From: Candidatus Marinarcus aquaticus
GTDB taxonomy: Bacteria > Campylobacterota > Campylobacteria > Campylobacterales > Arcobacteraceae
Direction of reading: 5' to 3'
DNA: 64,000 nucleotides
Assembly (NCBI RefSeq): GCF_004116335.1
Contig: NZ_PDKN01000003.1
Span: 1 to 64,000 of the forward strand
In this document: positions 18,399-27,009 of the stretch, one piece after another
Layout of the letters: the number at the start of each line of letters is the position of its first letter
How positions within the stretch are numbered: the stretch's first letter is position 1
Position numbers and translations under genes: made by a program
Notes under the pieces: model-generated
Told to the model about the DNA's origin: nothing
The model's input: the letters and a program-made list of their open reading frames with translations, nothing else
The model's database searches: none

Positions 18399-19153
18399 AG
18401 AAGCGACCTTAAAAGAACCAACATAATAATCGCACCAAATAAGTACCCATCTGTTCGGTCTAAAATCCCACCATGACCTGGAAGTAAGTTTCCACTGTCT
18501 TTGACATCGGCTTCCCGTTTTAAATAACTCTCAAACAAATCTCCAAACACAGAGGCAATGGCAACAAAAATTGAAACACCTAAAGCAGCCAAAAATGAAA
18601 GTTCTGAAAAAGCAAAAAAGTATCCCAAAATGGTTGCAACCAATACACCACCCACAACCCCTTCAATGGTCTTATTGGGGCTGGTTTCACAAAATTTTGT
18701 TTTTCCTATACTTTTACCCACAAAGTAAGCCCCCACATCAGCTCCAGCTACTACAACCAGTAACCACAACAAGGCTTGCATACCAAACTCGGTGTATAAA
18801 GCAAATAAGAACAGAAATGAAGCCGTGGGATACATCAACACTAAGAAGAGCTTTTTATCTAAGTTTTTCGTATAGGCTAAAATGGATGCATAGACCACAC
18901 CCACTACAAAAATCAAATCTTCTGGCGTGGGATAAAAATAAGCCACCATCCATAAAACAGCCACACTGTAATAGACAAACGTGCTTTTCATATCAAACAG
19001 TTTCATGGCTTCATGAATGGCTCCAGCTAATAACGCTCCAAAAAAAAGCCACATTACCCAGTAAAGATCAATATAACCAATTGCTATAATTGCAATTAAA
19101 AGCACAACCCCTGTTTTTATTCGAGTTGCACTTGACGAGATAATTCCTGACAT
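18395..19153 (-). CDS. cdsA: Phosphatidate cytidylyltransferase
   Basis: A 252-residue integral membrane enzyme with about 7-8 spans that makes CDP-diacylglycerol from phosphatidic acid and CTP at the cytoplasmic membrane. The family signature is at the C-terminus: SVFGDLFESYLKREADVKDSGNLLPGHGGILDRTD split across residues 198-235, with the metal-binding aspartates in DVKDSG and GGILDRTD. GADVGAYFVGKSIGKTKF near 138 is also conserved. It is the first gene of the cdsA-dxr unit. Confidence 0.95.
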   Translation of the reverse strand: MSGIISSSATRIKTGVVLLIAIIAIGYIDLYWVMWLFFGALLAGAIHEAMKLFDMKSTFVYYSVAVLWMVAYFYPTPEDLIFVVGVVYASILAYTKNLDKKLFLVLMYPTASFLFLFALYTEFGMQALLWLLVVVAGADVGAYFVGKSIGKTKFCETSPNKTIEGVVGGVLVATILGYFFAFSELSFLAALGVSIFVAIASVFGDLFESYLKREADVKDSGNLLPGHGGILDRTDGYLFGAIIMLVLLRSLL

Positions 19154-19280
19154 ACATCATCCTAATCAAATTTAATCATTGATTTTACCATTTTAAGGCT
19201 TGTAGCTTTATAAGGATGGCTAACATCGATTTAAGCTTAGTTTGTTAAAGTAACTTTACCAAAACATTTAAAGGAGAGAC

Positions 19281-20927
19281 ATGGAGATTGCAACTACTGG
19301 AATATTCAAAGGCATGAACAAAACTATGTCCATTTTCTCATTGTTTGTTATTTTAGTCAGTGTGAGTCTGACGGGTTACTTTCCTGAAAAAAGCAGTCAA
19401 TTTTTAGTCGCTTTACGTGAATATCTTACCCCTTTTTTAGAGTGGTATTATGTTTTATTGGTCGCTTTTTTACTCTTTTTTATGATTTGGTTGGGCATGG
19501 GACGGTACCGCAATGTAAGACTGGGTGGCGATCTAGAGCAACCAGAATTCACCTTTTTCTCTTGGATTTCGATGCTCTTTGCTGCTGGTACAGGAGTGGG
19601 GATACTTTTTTGGTCGGTGGCTCAACCCATTATCCAGTTCCAAAACAACCCTTTTACACAAAACGATATGTCCCCCGAGTCGGCCATTGTAGGAATGAGT
19701 CTGACCTACTTTCACTGGGGGTTAAATGGCTGGGCCATTTTCTCCTTTATTGCTATAACTATGGCTTACTTCTCATATAGACACGACTACCCTTTAACCA
19801 TTCGCTCTTCTTTATACCCTATTTTAGAAAAACTGGTCGATGGATTTGCAGGTCGCTTTGTTGATGTACTTGCAGTATTTGGTACAGTCTTTGGCATTGC
19901 AACAACCTTAGGCTTAGGAGTAGAACAAATGAATGCCGGACTAAAGGAAGTGTTGCACATTCAACCTTCTCAAACACTGCAACTCCTTGTGATGAGCATC
20001 ATCATGCTTATTGCAACTTTTTCTGTTGTTTCGGGTGTGAGTAAAGGAGTCAAACTGCTCTCTGAAGCAAACTTTTGGTTAAGTATTTTGGTGCTGTTAT
20101 TCTTGCTGTTTTTTGGACCCACACAGTATCTTATTGGAGTAACCATTGAATCCACAGGACACTATATTCAAAATATTTTACGTCTGACCTTTCATACCAA
20201 TGTAACTCATGACACCAATTGGCAAGCTGTTTGGACTGTCTTTTTTTGGGGTTGGTGGATTGCATGGTCACCGTTTGTGGGAATGTTTATTGCCAGAATT
20301 TCACGTGGACGGACCTTTGGGGAGTTTGTTTTAGGTGTACTTTTAACGCCAACGCTCATTACCATTATCTGGATTGGTCTGTTTGGTGGAACAGCCTTGT
20401 ACGAACAACTTTTTATGAACAAAGACATTATTGGTGCCGTCAACCAAGACATCTCTGCGGCACTTTTTATCATGATTGAAAGTTTGGATATGGGAATGTT
20501 GGGCAGTTTTATCTCATTTATGATGATTGTTCTTATTGCCACGTATTTGATCACTTCAGCCAATGCAGGTACCTTGGTGATTACGACCATCTTAGCTTCA
20601 GGTTCCACGACTCCACCTACGGCTCATCGTATCTTATGGGGTCTGATTTTAACACTTTTAACAGGGGTATTGATTGTAGCTGGAGGTTTAGAGACACTTC
20701 AAGCAGCCGTCATTGCAGCAGCCCTTCCTTTTTCGGTGGTGATTATCATCATGATGTTTGGATTAGTAAAAAGTCTGAGTTTAGAGCAAACGCCTGTTCG
20801 TTCAGGAAATGAGTCTATCAGTGTCCGTGAACCTTGGATTTTAGAAAAAGACACAGGAGAAGAGCCTACCATTATTGATGAACTTAATCCCAATATTAAA
20901 GATATAGAGGAACCTGAGTATAAATAA
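19281..20927 (+). CDS. BCCT-family betaine/carnitine/choline transporter
   Basis: A 548-residue membrane protein with about 12 spans and a hydrophilic C-terminal tail of about 50 acidic residues. The BCCT signature is clear: AAGTGVGILFWSVAQP near residue 95 (glycine-rich TM3) and FFWGWWIAWSPFVGMFIARI near 320 (the tryptophan box), followed by SRGRTFGEF. Such carriers import osmoprotectants with sodium or proton. The exact substrate is not readable. It is a single gene with AAAGGAGAG before the ATG and lies divergent from cdsA. Its stop meets the stop of the hydrolase gene on the other strand. Confidence 0.93.
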   Translation: MEIATTGIFKGMNKTMSIFSLFVILVSVSLTGYFPEKSSQFLVALREYLTPFLEWYYVLLVAFLLFFMIWLGMGRYRNVRLGGDLEQPEFTFFSWISMLFAAGTGVGILFWSVAQPIIQFQNNPFTQNDMSPESAIVGMSLTYFHWGLNGWAIFSFIAITMAYFSYRHDYPLTIRSSLYPILEKLVDGFAGRFVDVLAVFGTVFGIATTLGLGVEQMNAGLKEVLHIQPSQTLQLLVMSIIMLIATFSVVSGVSKGVKLLSEANFWLSILVLLFLLFFGPTQYLIGVTIESTGHYIQNILRLTFHTNVTHDTNWQAVWTVFFWGWWIAWSPFVGMFIARISRGRTFGEFVLGVLLTPTLITIIWIGLFGGTALYEQLFMNKDIIGAVNQDISAALFIMIESLDMGMLGSFISFMMIVLIATYLITSANAGTLVITTILASGSTTPPTAHRILWGLILTLLTGVLIVAGGLETLQAAVIAAALPFSVVIIIMMFGLVKSLSLEQTPVRSGNESISVREPWILEKDTGEEPTIIDELNPNIKDIEEPEYK

Positions 20928-22223
20928 CTAAAAGGTTTCTCCTTTATTTATGCTCACCAGTTCATGTAGAGTATTCTCATTTAAAGTGCATAAAGAGAAA
21001 AGCACGTTTTGTGCTTTTTGAGTACTTAGGTTTTGAAACAAATACGTGGGTGTTGTAATAATTACACCTGCAAAATCTATATTACTGTTGAGTATCTCTA
21101 TTCCTGTAGTCTCTAAATCTGTCGCTGTTACCGTTAATGTAGAGTTTAAAATCTCTGTTTTATTTTTTAAAAGCAGTTGTGAGTTTACAATATCCACACT
21201 GGAATTCTCAATAATCAAATCTTCAATCTTGGCATCTTGGATACGTATATTCGTACTGTTTTTTATAACCAAGTGTCCTATTCTTCCTGTAAGCGTAACA
21301 CCATTTTCCCCCTCAACCACTCGTTCTTTTTCGATCACGTCGTATACCGGCAGTTGTTTTGTATAAGCATCATGCAACAGATGCTCTTGCAGGGTTTTTA
21401 AAAAGAGTTGTGGTGCATCCTTAATGGGAACATGTCCTGCATTTTGTACACTCATAAACTTTGAATGGGGTATGAGTTTATGCAACACATAGCCTGTTCG
21501 AATGGGTGCCACTTTATCTTTTTCTCCCCACATAATAAGTGTATTCACATCAATATTTTGTGGTACATTAGAATAGTCTGTTTCCACTAAAGCGGTTGCA
21601 GCAATAGTGGAAGGGTTTGAACGAAAAAGCAGTTTTCGTGACGTATTATTTTGCAAAGCAGGTGATAAATCCAGAGGCAAGATGGAGTTCAAGGCTTTAG
21701 GTAAACCTTTGACAAAATCAATAATACCTTCATTCTCTGTCATTTTTTCTGTCTTCTCTTTTAAAATAAATTGGCTGTACGCAATTTTATTTAATATGCC
21801 TGCTGCATCAATGAGCATCAAACTTTTTATATCCGCAAACATCGAAGCATATTTTAAACTGATAGCTGCACCCATAGAATGTCCCACTAAATGAAACGGC
21901 TTTTGTATAAAGTGTTGTGCTAAATAATTGATAAAATAGGCATAATTTTTAGGAGAGTAGAGTTTATTGGCCTTATCTGAACGTCCAAAGCCCGGCAAGT
22001 CAAACATCAAAATAAAGTAATCGTCTTCTAAAGCAAGCGCACTCTCTTCCCAAAGTTGTGCGCCTTCATCGCCTAAACCATGCACAAACACAATCGCTTC
22101 ATTTTCGGGGTTTCCATAAGTTTTGACAAACGTGACTTGATTAAAAGTAGGTTCTTTGATATAGTGAACTTGAGCACACACAAAGGAGTAACAGCATAAT
22201 AAGATGATCAATACTCTTTGCAT
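20928..22223 (-). CDS. Secreted alpha/beta hydrolase with C-terminal beta-helix-like tail
   Basis: 431 residues from the ATG at 22223, which has AAGGAG 6 bases upstream. A signal peptide (MQRVLIILLCCYSFVCAQ) is followed by an alpha/beta hydrolase: FVHGLGDEG (oxyanion), nucleophile in VGHSMGAAISL near 135, acid in WGEKDKVAP and histidine in NAGHVPIKD. After about residue 300 a distinct domain has repeated short strands (LVIKNST, IRIQDAKIEDLIIENS, VDIVNSQLLLKNKTEILNSTL), like a right-handed beta helix. It is the last gene of the minus arm of the polyketide cluster, 24 bases after the dehydratase gene, so it may act on the exported ester product. That role is inference. Confidence 0.8.
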   Translation of the reverse strand: MQRVLIILLCCYSFVCAQVHYIKEPTFNQVTFVKTYGNPENEAIVFVHGLGDEGAQLWEESALALEDDYFILMFDLPGFGRSDKANKLYSPKNYAYFINYLAQHFIQKPFHLVGHSMGAAISLKYASMFADIKSLMLIDAAGILNKIAYSQFILKEKTEKMTENEGIIDFVKGLPKALNSILPLDLSPALQNNTSRKLLFRSNPSTIAATALVETDYSNVPQNIDVNTLIMWGEKDKVAPIRTGYVLHKLIPHSKFMSVQNAGHVPIKDAPQLFLKTLQEHLLHDAYTKQLPVYDVIEKERVVEGENGVTLTGRIGHLVIKNSTNIRIQDAKIEDLIIENSSVDIVNSQLLLKNKTEILNSTLTVTATDLETTGIEILNSNIDFAGVIITTPTYLFQNLSTQKAQNVLFSLCTLNENTLHELVSINKGETF

Positions 22224-22247
22224 GGTTTGCTCCTTTTTTATCAATCC

Positions 22248-22601
22248 TTATTGTGAAAGCATCACAGTAAATGAACCTTGCGCCAACTTCGTCTGCATGG
22301 ATGCATCATATGCCATAAATGAAAATTCACACACTGCACCCAATTCAACCTCTTTTTTAACTTCAAGTACTGCCGTTTGCTCTCGCATTTTATTCAACAG
22401 TTGAATCGCTTTTAAAGAGATGACAAAACCAATCTTAGCTTCACCATCTTGTGCAAAGGCTGCACTGCTTTGAGCCGCAGCTTCAAAAAACATGCTCAAT
22501 GTAGGTATGGAGGGAAACTCACATTTTACTGTCGCATGGCTTTGCTCACATGCAATAATACTTTGAGCAAAACGTACAGGATCTAAATGAGGCAATTTCA
22601 C
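22248..22601 (-). CDS. Hotdog-fold dehydratase of aryl polyene type (ApeP-like)
   Basis: A 117-residue single-domain protein. IPTLSMFFEAAAQSSAAF near residues 32-49 resembles the central helix of FabZ/FabA-like hotdog enzymes, followed by beta-rich sequence (KIGFVISLKAIQLL, AVCEFSFMAYD, LAQGSFTVML). In characterised aryl polyene clusters a pair of small hotdog proteins dehydrates the 3-hydroxyacyl-ACP; the second candidate here is at 25994-26314. It overlaps the chain-length factor gene by 4 bases. The catalytic histidine is not obvious by eye, so function rests on size and context. Confidence 0.7.
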   Translation of the reverse strand: MKLPHLDPVRFAQSIIACEQSHATVKCEFPSIPTLSMFFEAAAQSSAAFAQDGEAKIGFVISLKAIQLLNKMREQTAVLEVKKEVELGAVCEFSFMAYDASMQTKLAQGSFTVMLSQ

Positions 22602-23236
22602 AGTTTAACCTCTATGATGTGTCGTTGATTTGGATCGAATGTTTGTGCAATTCCTATCAACAACTCAAGTGAAGCGGGTACTTTTTCTTTGCATTTTTTA
22701 ATTACATGTGTCGCTTCATCTTGTGTTACTTTCACTTTTAAAACCACAGCACACTCTAAAAAATCAATGCACTCATTGACCTCTTCAATTTTAACAATAT
22801 TCAAAGTCTCCGTTGCTAAAAGCAAAATTTCATCCCCATCTAAAGCTTTGATGGCACCGAGTTTTAACAACCTATCTGAACTGTTGTCCCCACACGAGAT
22901 GGTCAAAATTTCATGTTTGTTATTTTGTAAAATTGAAGCATATGAAACAGGCGTATTATAAACAGAGTTTTGAAAATCTGTAGGAGAAATACCCTCTTGA
23001 TGTAAAATGGCATGCAAGATATTCGCCGTTGCAGGCAGTTCTCCAAAAGCACTGGCATACATAATACGCCCTTGCTCAAATTTCACTTTATCAATTAATT
23101 CTACTACAAACTTCGCGGCTTTAGTCAGACGTCGTCTAAAGACCATTTTAGGTACCAACTCTTTGGTACGAAGTTCTTCAATGCACTCTTTGTCCATCAT
23201 ATATGCGGCATTGGTTATCTCTAAATTAATTTTCAT
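22598..23236 (-). CDS. Ketosynthase-like chain-length factor
   Basis: 212 residues from the ATG at 23236, which has GGA 7 bases upstream and overlaps the ketosynthase stop by 11 bases; an upstream in-frame start would add 15 residues that lie inside the ketosynthase gene. The protein resembles the truncated beta-ketoacyl-synthase N-terminal family found beside the APE ketosynthase (ASAFGELPATANILHAI, NSVYNTPVSYASI). It lacks the active-site cysteine, having SVYNTPVSYAS where TACTSS stands in the partner. In known aryl polyene systems KS and CLF form a heterodimer that limits the number of extensions. Confidence 0.8.
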   Translation of the reverse strand: MKINLEITNAAYMMDKECIEELRTKELVPKMVFRRRLTKAAKFVVELIDKVKFEQGRIMYASAFGELPATANILHAILHQEGISPTDFQNSVYNTPVSYASILQNNKHEILTISCGDNSSDRLLKLGAIKALDGDEILLLATETLNIVKIEEVNECIDFLECAVVLKVKVTQDEATHVIKKCKEKVPASLELLIGIAQTFDPNQRHIIEVKL

Positions 23237-24344
23237 TGCAACGTCCAAAAAGCAGACTTGTGTTATTCCCACCAAAAGCAAATGAGTTGCTTAATACATA
23301 GTTCAACTCTTTTGAAATGGGTTCATTGCTGTATGCCACATTCTCATTTTCAATATTTACAATATCTTTACTTGGAGGGATGATATTTTTAGCAATGGCC
23401 AAACATGCAATGATCGCTTCAATAGCACCTGCAGCTCCCAGCGTATGTCCTGTAAAGGATTTGGTTGAACTCACATAGGGTTTGTTTTGGATAAATAAAG
23501 CCTCAATCGCATTGAGCTCTGAAGTATCATTGGCCATGGTTCCTGTACCGTGCGCATTGATATAACCTATGAGGTTTTTATCCACTTGTGCATCATTGAT
23601 GGCATTTTCCATGGCTTGTTTTGCACCCAAACCTTGCGGGTGAGGTTGGGTCATATGGTGTGCATCTGAGCTGTATCCCACACCACAAATCTCTACAGAG
23701 TGTTTGCTTTTCTTATTTTGCACCAACAACACTGCAATACCTTCAGAGACATTCATGCCTTCTCTGTTTTTTTCAAACGGCGTACACGGTTTGCTTGAAA
23801 GCACACTCAATGCATGAAAACCACACACCGTAGTGTAGGATAAAGAATCTACTCCTACAACCAAGACATTCTCATAAATGCCTTTGTTGATTACCTCTTT
23901 GGCATAACCCAACGCATTTGCACTGGAAGTACACGCTGTTGAAAACGAGATGTCATCATAAAACTTAAAATATTTTTTGAGTTTATGCGCAATGGCATCA
24001 ATAGGGTGATGTTTATAATCAATGTTTTTATACGATTTATCTTGAAAAAATATCTTTTCCGTTTGCGCCATTCCACCTACTGAGGAACCTATTACAAGCA
24101 GTGTATTAGAAAAATCTTTCAAGTTAGAGTTTTCCAATACATTTTGACAAGTATTTACAAGCAGGCCTTCAAATGGAACTTGAGTATTGATTTGCCCTAT
24201 GGCCACAATGTTGTCTTTGACATAATGATTGTTTAAAGTGATGGTCTCTTTTTTTTCGCAGATAGTTGTAAAGAGCTCTTCACTGCTTTGACCCGCACAG
24301 CAAATCGAGTCAAAACAGTTGATGTATGCTTTATTTGTTTTCAT
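23226..24344 (-). CDS. Beta-ketoacyl-ACP synthase (aryl polyene KS, FabF-like)
   Basis: A 372-residue type II ketosynthase with an intact triad: cysteine in FSTACTSSANAL near residue 138, histidine in NAHGTGTMANDTSE near 265, and histidine in SFTGHTLGAAG near 298. SNSFAFGGNNTSLLF ends the fold. It would extend the aryl-primed polyene by malonyl units together with the chain-length factor encoded next to it. The start overlaps the ACP stop by 14 bases, so ACP, KS and CLF are translationally linked. This is one of two ketosynthases with TACTSS in the cluster. Confidence 0.9.
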   Translation of the reverse strand: MKTNKAYINCFDSICCAGQSSEELFTTICEKKETITLNNHYVKDNIVAIGQINTQVPFEGLLVNTCQNVLENSNLKDFSNTLLVIGSSVGGMAQTEKIFFQDKSYKNIDYKHHPIDAIAHKLKKYFKFYDDISFSTACTSSANALGYAKEVINKGIYENVLVVGVDSLSYTTVCGFHALSVLSSKPCTPFEKNREGMNVSEGIAVLLVQNKKSKHSVEICGVGYSSDAHHMTQPHPQGLGAKQAMENAINDAQVDKNLIGYINAHGTGTMANDTSELNAIEALFIQNKPYVSSTKSFTGHTLGAAGAIEAIIACLAIAKNIIPPSKDIVNIENENVAYSNEPISKELNYVLSNSFAFGGNNTSLLFGRCNEN

Positions 24345-24585
24345 TGATATATTTTAATAAATTCTCAACTGAAGCAAAAATTTCATTGTACAGTTCCGGA
24401 TTTTGAATCTTTACACCATACTCTTTTTCAATGATTAAAACCAATTCAATTGAGTCAACTGAATCCAGTCCCAATCCCTCATCACCAAAAAGTGCATCAG
24501 TGTCACCAATCTCATCCACTGTGATGTCTTCAAGCTTTAATCCATCGATTAAAACCTGTTTAAACTCATCGCTTCCAATCGCCAT
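24331..24585 (-). CDS. Acyl carrier protein 1 of the polyketide cluster
   Basis: 84 residues from the ATG at 24585 (GAAGGAA upstream); a TTG 18 bases earlier is a weaker alternative. The phosphopantetheine serine is in GLGLDSVDSIELVLIIE near residue 38, the classic DSxxxxE/DSL motif. It is acidic, as carrier proteins are. It precedes the ketosynthase of the minus arm and would carry the growing polyene. A second carrier protein is at 37914-38180. Confidence 0.9.
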   Translation of the reverse strand: MAIGSDEFKQVLIDGLKLEDITVDEIGDTDALFGDEGLGLDSVDSIELVLIIEKEYGVKIQNPELYNEIFASVENLLKYINENK

Positions 24586-24618
24586 TTTATCCCATTCCTT
24601 CAATAATATTTAGTGCAG

Positions 24619-24624
24619 ATTATA
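24619..24624 (-). promoter_or_regulatory. Putative -10 of the ACP-KS-CLF unit
   Basis: Minus-strand TATAAT lies in the 97-base gap between the halogenase-like gene and the ACP, 34 bases before the ACP ATG. It suggests a second, internal start site of the minus arm. There is no clear -35. Confidence 0.4.
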
Positions 24625-24682
24625 CCCTTTAAGTACTTTTAAATCTCTTAGTGCTTTTTAAGGTAAAAAAGTAAACCATTGT

Positions 24683-25897
24683 TTACTCAATCATGCTCAC
24701 GAGTGCATCAATTTTTTGTCGAGTATCTTTCACAAAATAATTGTTCTCATCCCACACATATCCTGAAAGAATTGAACTGATGGATTGTTGTATTTTTTCA
24801 GATTTGTGTGCACTGAAGAAAATTTTTCTCAGTTTGCCTTCATACCAAGCATATACAAACTCTCTGAACACGTTAATTCCAATCATCATATAATCTTCAT
24901 AATCTTTTTGCCAGTCAACTTTTTCACCCTTTAACTCTTTGATAATGAGTTCTGCAACTTTATTTGAAGACTCCAATGCCAATGTTACTCCAGAAGAGAA
25001 AACTGGGTCTAAAAACTCTGTTGCATTGCCACTTAAAGCAAACCCTTTTCCATACATTTTTTTAATGGCTGCTGAGTAACCATTGATGATACCCACTGGT
25101 GCAATCTTTTCCGCTTTTTCAAATTTCTCTTTAAGGTACTTATGGTCACTGATAACTTTATCAAAAAATGCCTCTTTACTTAATCCTGTTTTTGTGAAAT
25201 ACTCCTCTTCACATACCACACCAAAAGAGGTTGTTCCATCACTGAAAGGTATGACCCAAAGCCATGCTTGGTTGTCATCATGAATCACAATATCAATAAA
25301 CCCTTCTGCATCTCCATCTCGTCTGAACTCCCCTTTCACACGAGTAAAAATTGCATTTCTTAGTTTTAAATCTGAAGGAATATCCAAATCCATCAATTTT
25401 GGTAAAACTCGTCCATATCCAGAAGCATCCAATACAAATCGAGCTTCAAACTCTTGGATATTTCCCTCTCTGTCTTTTGCAGTGATTTGGTTCTTGTCAT
25501 TATCATATGCCATTACTTCATAGCCATGTCGTACATCTGCACCCAATTTTTTTGCACTTTCTAAAAGTACGTTATCAAACTCTTCTCGTTTGACTTGAAA
25601 ACTGGTACCCCATTTTTGTCCCAAGTTATTTCTAAAATCAATATATTGCTCTTTTTTCTCTTCATTGATAAAAATGGCTCCACCTTTGACCATATAATTT
25701 TGAGATTCAATGGTATTTATAAGATCATTTTCATCTAAAATCTGATTACATCTTGGTAACAGTGATTCCCCAATAACAAATCGAGGGAAGTCTAATTTTT
25801 CTAAAATCGTTACACTGAATCCCGCATTTAACAGCTTACACGCCGCAACAGAACCACTTGGTCCCCCACCAATAATTAAAACGTCACATTTTTCCAC
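24683..25897 (-). CDS. FAD-dependent oxidoreductase, flavin-halogenase-like (WxWxIP)
   Basis: A 404-residue flavoprotein. The FAD motif GGGPSGSVAACKLL is at residues 11-24, and AWLWVIPFSDG near 213 matches WxWxIP, the signature of flavin-dependent halogenases and their relatives. FALSGNATEFLDPVFSSGV near 288 binds the FAD ribityl/phosphate. Related flavoproteins occur in flexirubin- and xanthomonadin-type pigment clusters. It could halogenate or hydroxylate the aryl ring, or be a non-halogenating monooxygenase; which one cannot be read. The start is GTG with AAGGAG upstream. It is the first gene of the minus arm. Confidence 0.82.
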   Translation of the reverse strand: MEKCDVLIIGGGPSGSVAACKLLNAGFSVTILEKLDFPRFVIGESLLPRCNQILDENDLINTIESQNYMVKGGAIFINEEKKEQYIDFRNNLGQKWGTSFQVKREEFDNVLLESAKKLGADVRHGYEVMAYDNDKNQITAKDREGNIQEFEARFVLDASGYGRVLPKLMDLDIPSDLKLRNAIFTRVKGEFRRDGDAEGFIDIVIHDDNQAWLWVIPFSDGTTSFGVVCEEEYFTKTGLSKEAFFDKVISDHKYLKEKFEKAEKIAPVGIINGYSAAIKKMYGKGFALSGNATEFLDPVFSSGVTLALESSNKVAELIIKELKGEKVDWQKDYEDYMMIGINVFREFVYAWYEGKLRKIFFSAHKSEKIQQSISSILSGYVWDENNYFVKDTRQKIDALVSMIE

Positions 25898-25923
25898 TAC
25901 TTCTCCTTGGAATTGATGGCATT

Positions 25924-25960
25924 ATTATATACTTAGTTAACTTTTGATAAAATATCAAAA
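25924..25960. promoter_or_regulatory. Divergent promoter region of the cluster with central palindrome
   Basis: Only 96 bases separate the two arms. The minus strand has TATAAT at 25929-25924, before the GTG of the halogenase-like gene. The plus strand has TAAAAT at 25948-25953 in an extended context (TTTTGATAAAAT). A perfect 8-bp inverted repeat, TTTTGATA-AAA-TATCAAAA at 25942-25960, overlaps the plus -10 and lies just upstream of the minus -10. It could be an operator controlling both arms, or partly just the extended -10. Confidence 0.55.
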
Positions 25961-25993
25961 ATTAATTTTAGTAATATTTAGGAGTATTTTTCA

Positions 25994-26314
25994 TTGGACA
26001 ATTTGTACTTGACTCTCGATAAAAGAGTCTCTGAAGATTTAATGGAGTTTGATATCCAATTTGCAGATGAAAAACATCCTATCTTTCAAGCACACTTTCC
26101 AAGCAACAGCCTTTTGCCTGGCTTTTTACACATTGATGTTGCCGCTGAACTTTTAGGTACAACCATCCTTGAAATTCCCAAAGCGAAATTCATCCAACCC
26201 ATTTTACCTCAAGATACCATTCAGTTTATCATTAAGAAAAAAGAGTCAAGCTATTTGGTCACCACAAAAAAAGATAATAAAAAATGCAGCGAGTTTACTT
26301 TTGTCACAGAATAG
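25994..26314 (+). CDS. FabZ-like 3-hydroxyacyl-ACP dehydratase (ApeI-like)
   Basis: A 106-residue hotdog protein. HPIFQAHFPSNSLLPGFLHI near residues 28-47 matches the FabZ/FabA block HFPxxPxxPG, including the catalytic histidine; a glutamate follows in DVAAELLG. It would dehydrate the 3-hydroxyacyl-ACP so that double bonds accumulate along the polyene. The start is TTG with AGGAG 9 bases upstream; no ATG is available. It is the first gene of the long plus arm. Confidence 0.85.
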   Translation: MDNLYLTLDKRVSEDLMEFDIQFADEKHPIFQAHFPSNSLLPGFLHIDVAAELLGTTILEIPKAKFIQPILPQDTIQFIIKKKESSYLVTTKKDNKKCSEFTFVTE

Positions 26315-27008
26315 AAAAATAATTGTTGTTATTCCAACTTATAATAATCCCAAAACCATTGCAAAAGTCGCTCAAGATGTTTTAGACAGTGGCTATGAAC
26401 TTATCATTGTGGATGATGGTTCCACACAAAAAGTAAGCGAGCTGGTTGAAAAAAATAACCAACTCACTATCCTGCGTCATGAGACCAATTTGGGTAAAGG
26501 GCAAGCCATCTTAACAGGTGCACAACAAGCCAAAGAGTTTGGTTATGAGTATTTTGTCAGCATGGATGGAGACGGTCAACATTTGGCTTCTGAAATTCAT
26601 AAACTAAGTGACGCCATTGATTCACACCACCAACTCATTGTGGGGTCACGAAACTTTGAAATCAAGAATGTCCCAACCAAATCAAAAGTGGGTCGAGCTT
26701 TTCATAACTTTTGGATAAAACTCAACAGTGGGTATGATATTACCGATTCTTTGACAGGTTTCAGACTCTATCCTGTGAGTATTTTAGATTTAAACCTGCA
26801 AAGTAAACGCTTTAACTTTGAAGCTGAAGTTTTAGTTAAACACTTTTGGAAACATAAAAACATGAAAGATATTACCATCGAGTGTTACTACCCAACTCCT
26901 GAAGAGAGAGTAAGCCACTTTGATAACTGTACAGATACGGTCTCTATTACCCTGTTACATCTGAGACTTTTCATGCAACGTGTTTTTTTACTTAAAGGGA
27001 TTTTTTAA
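26301..27008 (+). CDS. Family 2 glycosyltransferase (polyprenyl-phosphate mannosyltransferase-like)
   Basis: About 235 residues. The GT-A core is clear: IIVVIPTYNNPKTI, IIVDDGSTQK, then SMDGDGQHLASEI with the DxD-type metal site, and GSRNFEIKNVPTKSKVGR. The frame is open further upstream, but that part lies inside the dehydratase gene and has no family similarity, so I take the TTG at 26301, which overlaps the dehydratase by 14 bases. Similar glycosyltransferases are regular members of APE clusters; the sugar acceptor is unknown. Confidence 0.82.
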   Translation: MSQNRKIIVVIPTYNNPKTIAKVAQDVLDSGYELIIVDDGSTQKVSELVEKNNQLTILRHETNLGKGQAILTGAQQAKEFGYEYFVSMDGDGQHLASEIHKLSDAIDSHHQLIVGSRNFEIKNVPTKSKVGRAFHNFWIKLNSGYDITDSLTGFRLYPVSILDLNLQSKRFNFEAEVLVKHFWKHKNMKDITIECYYPTPEERVSHFDNCTDTVSITLLHLRLFMQRVFLLKGIF

Positions 27009-27009
27009 A

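Noticed and set aside
20207-20608. Long minus-strand frames inside the BCCT transporter gene
   Set aside because: They are antisense shadows of a strongly coding frame with clear family motifs.
26169-26300. N-terminal extension of the family 2 glycosyltransferase
   Set aside because: This in-frame stretch lies inside the dehydratase gene in another frame and shows no glycosyltransferase similarity; the catalytic domain begins right after the TTG at 26301.
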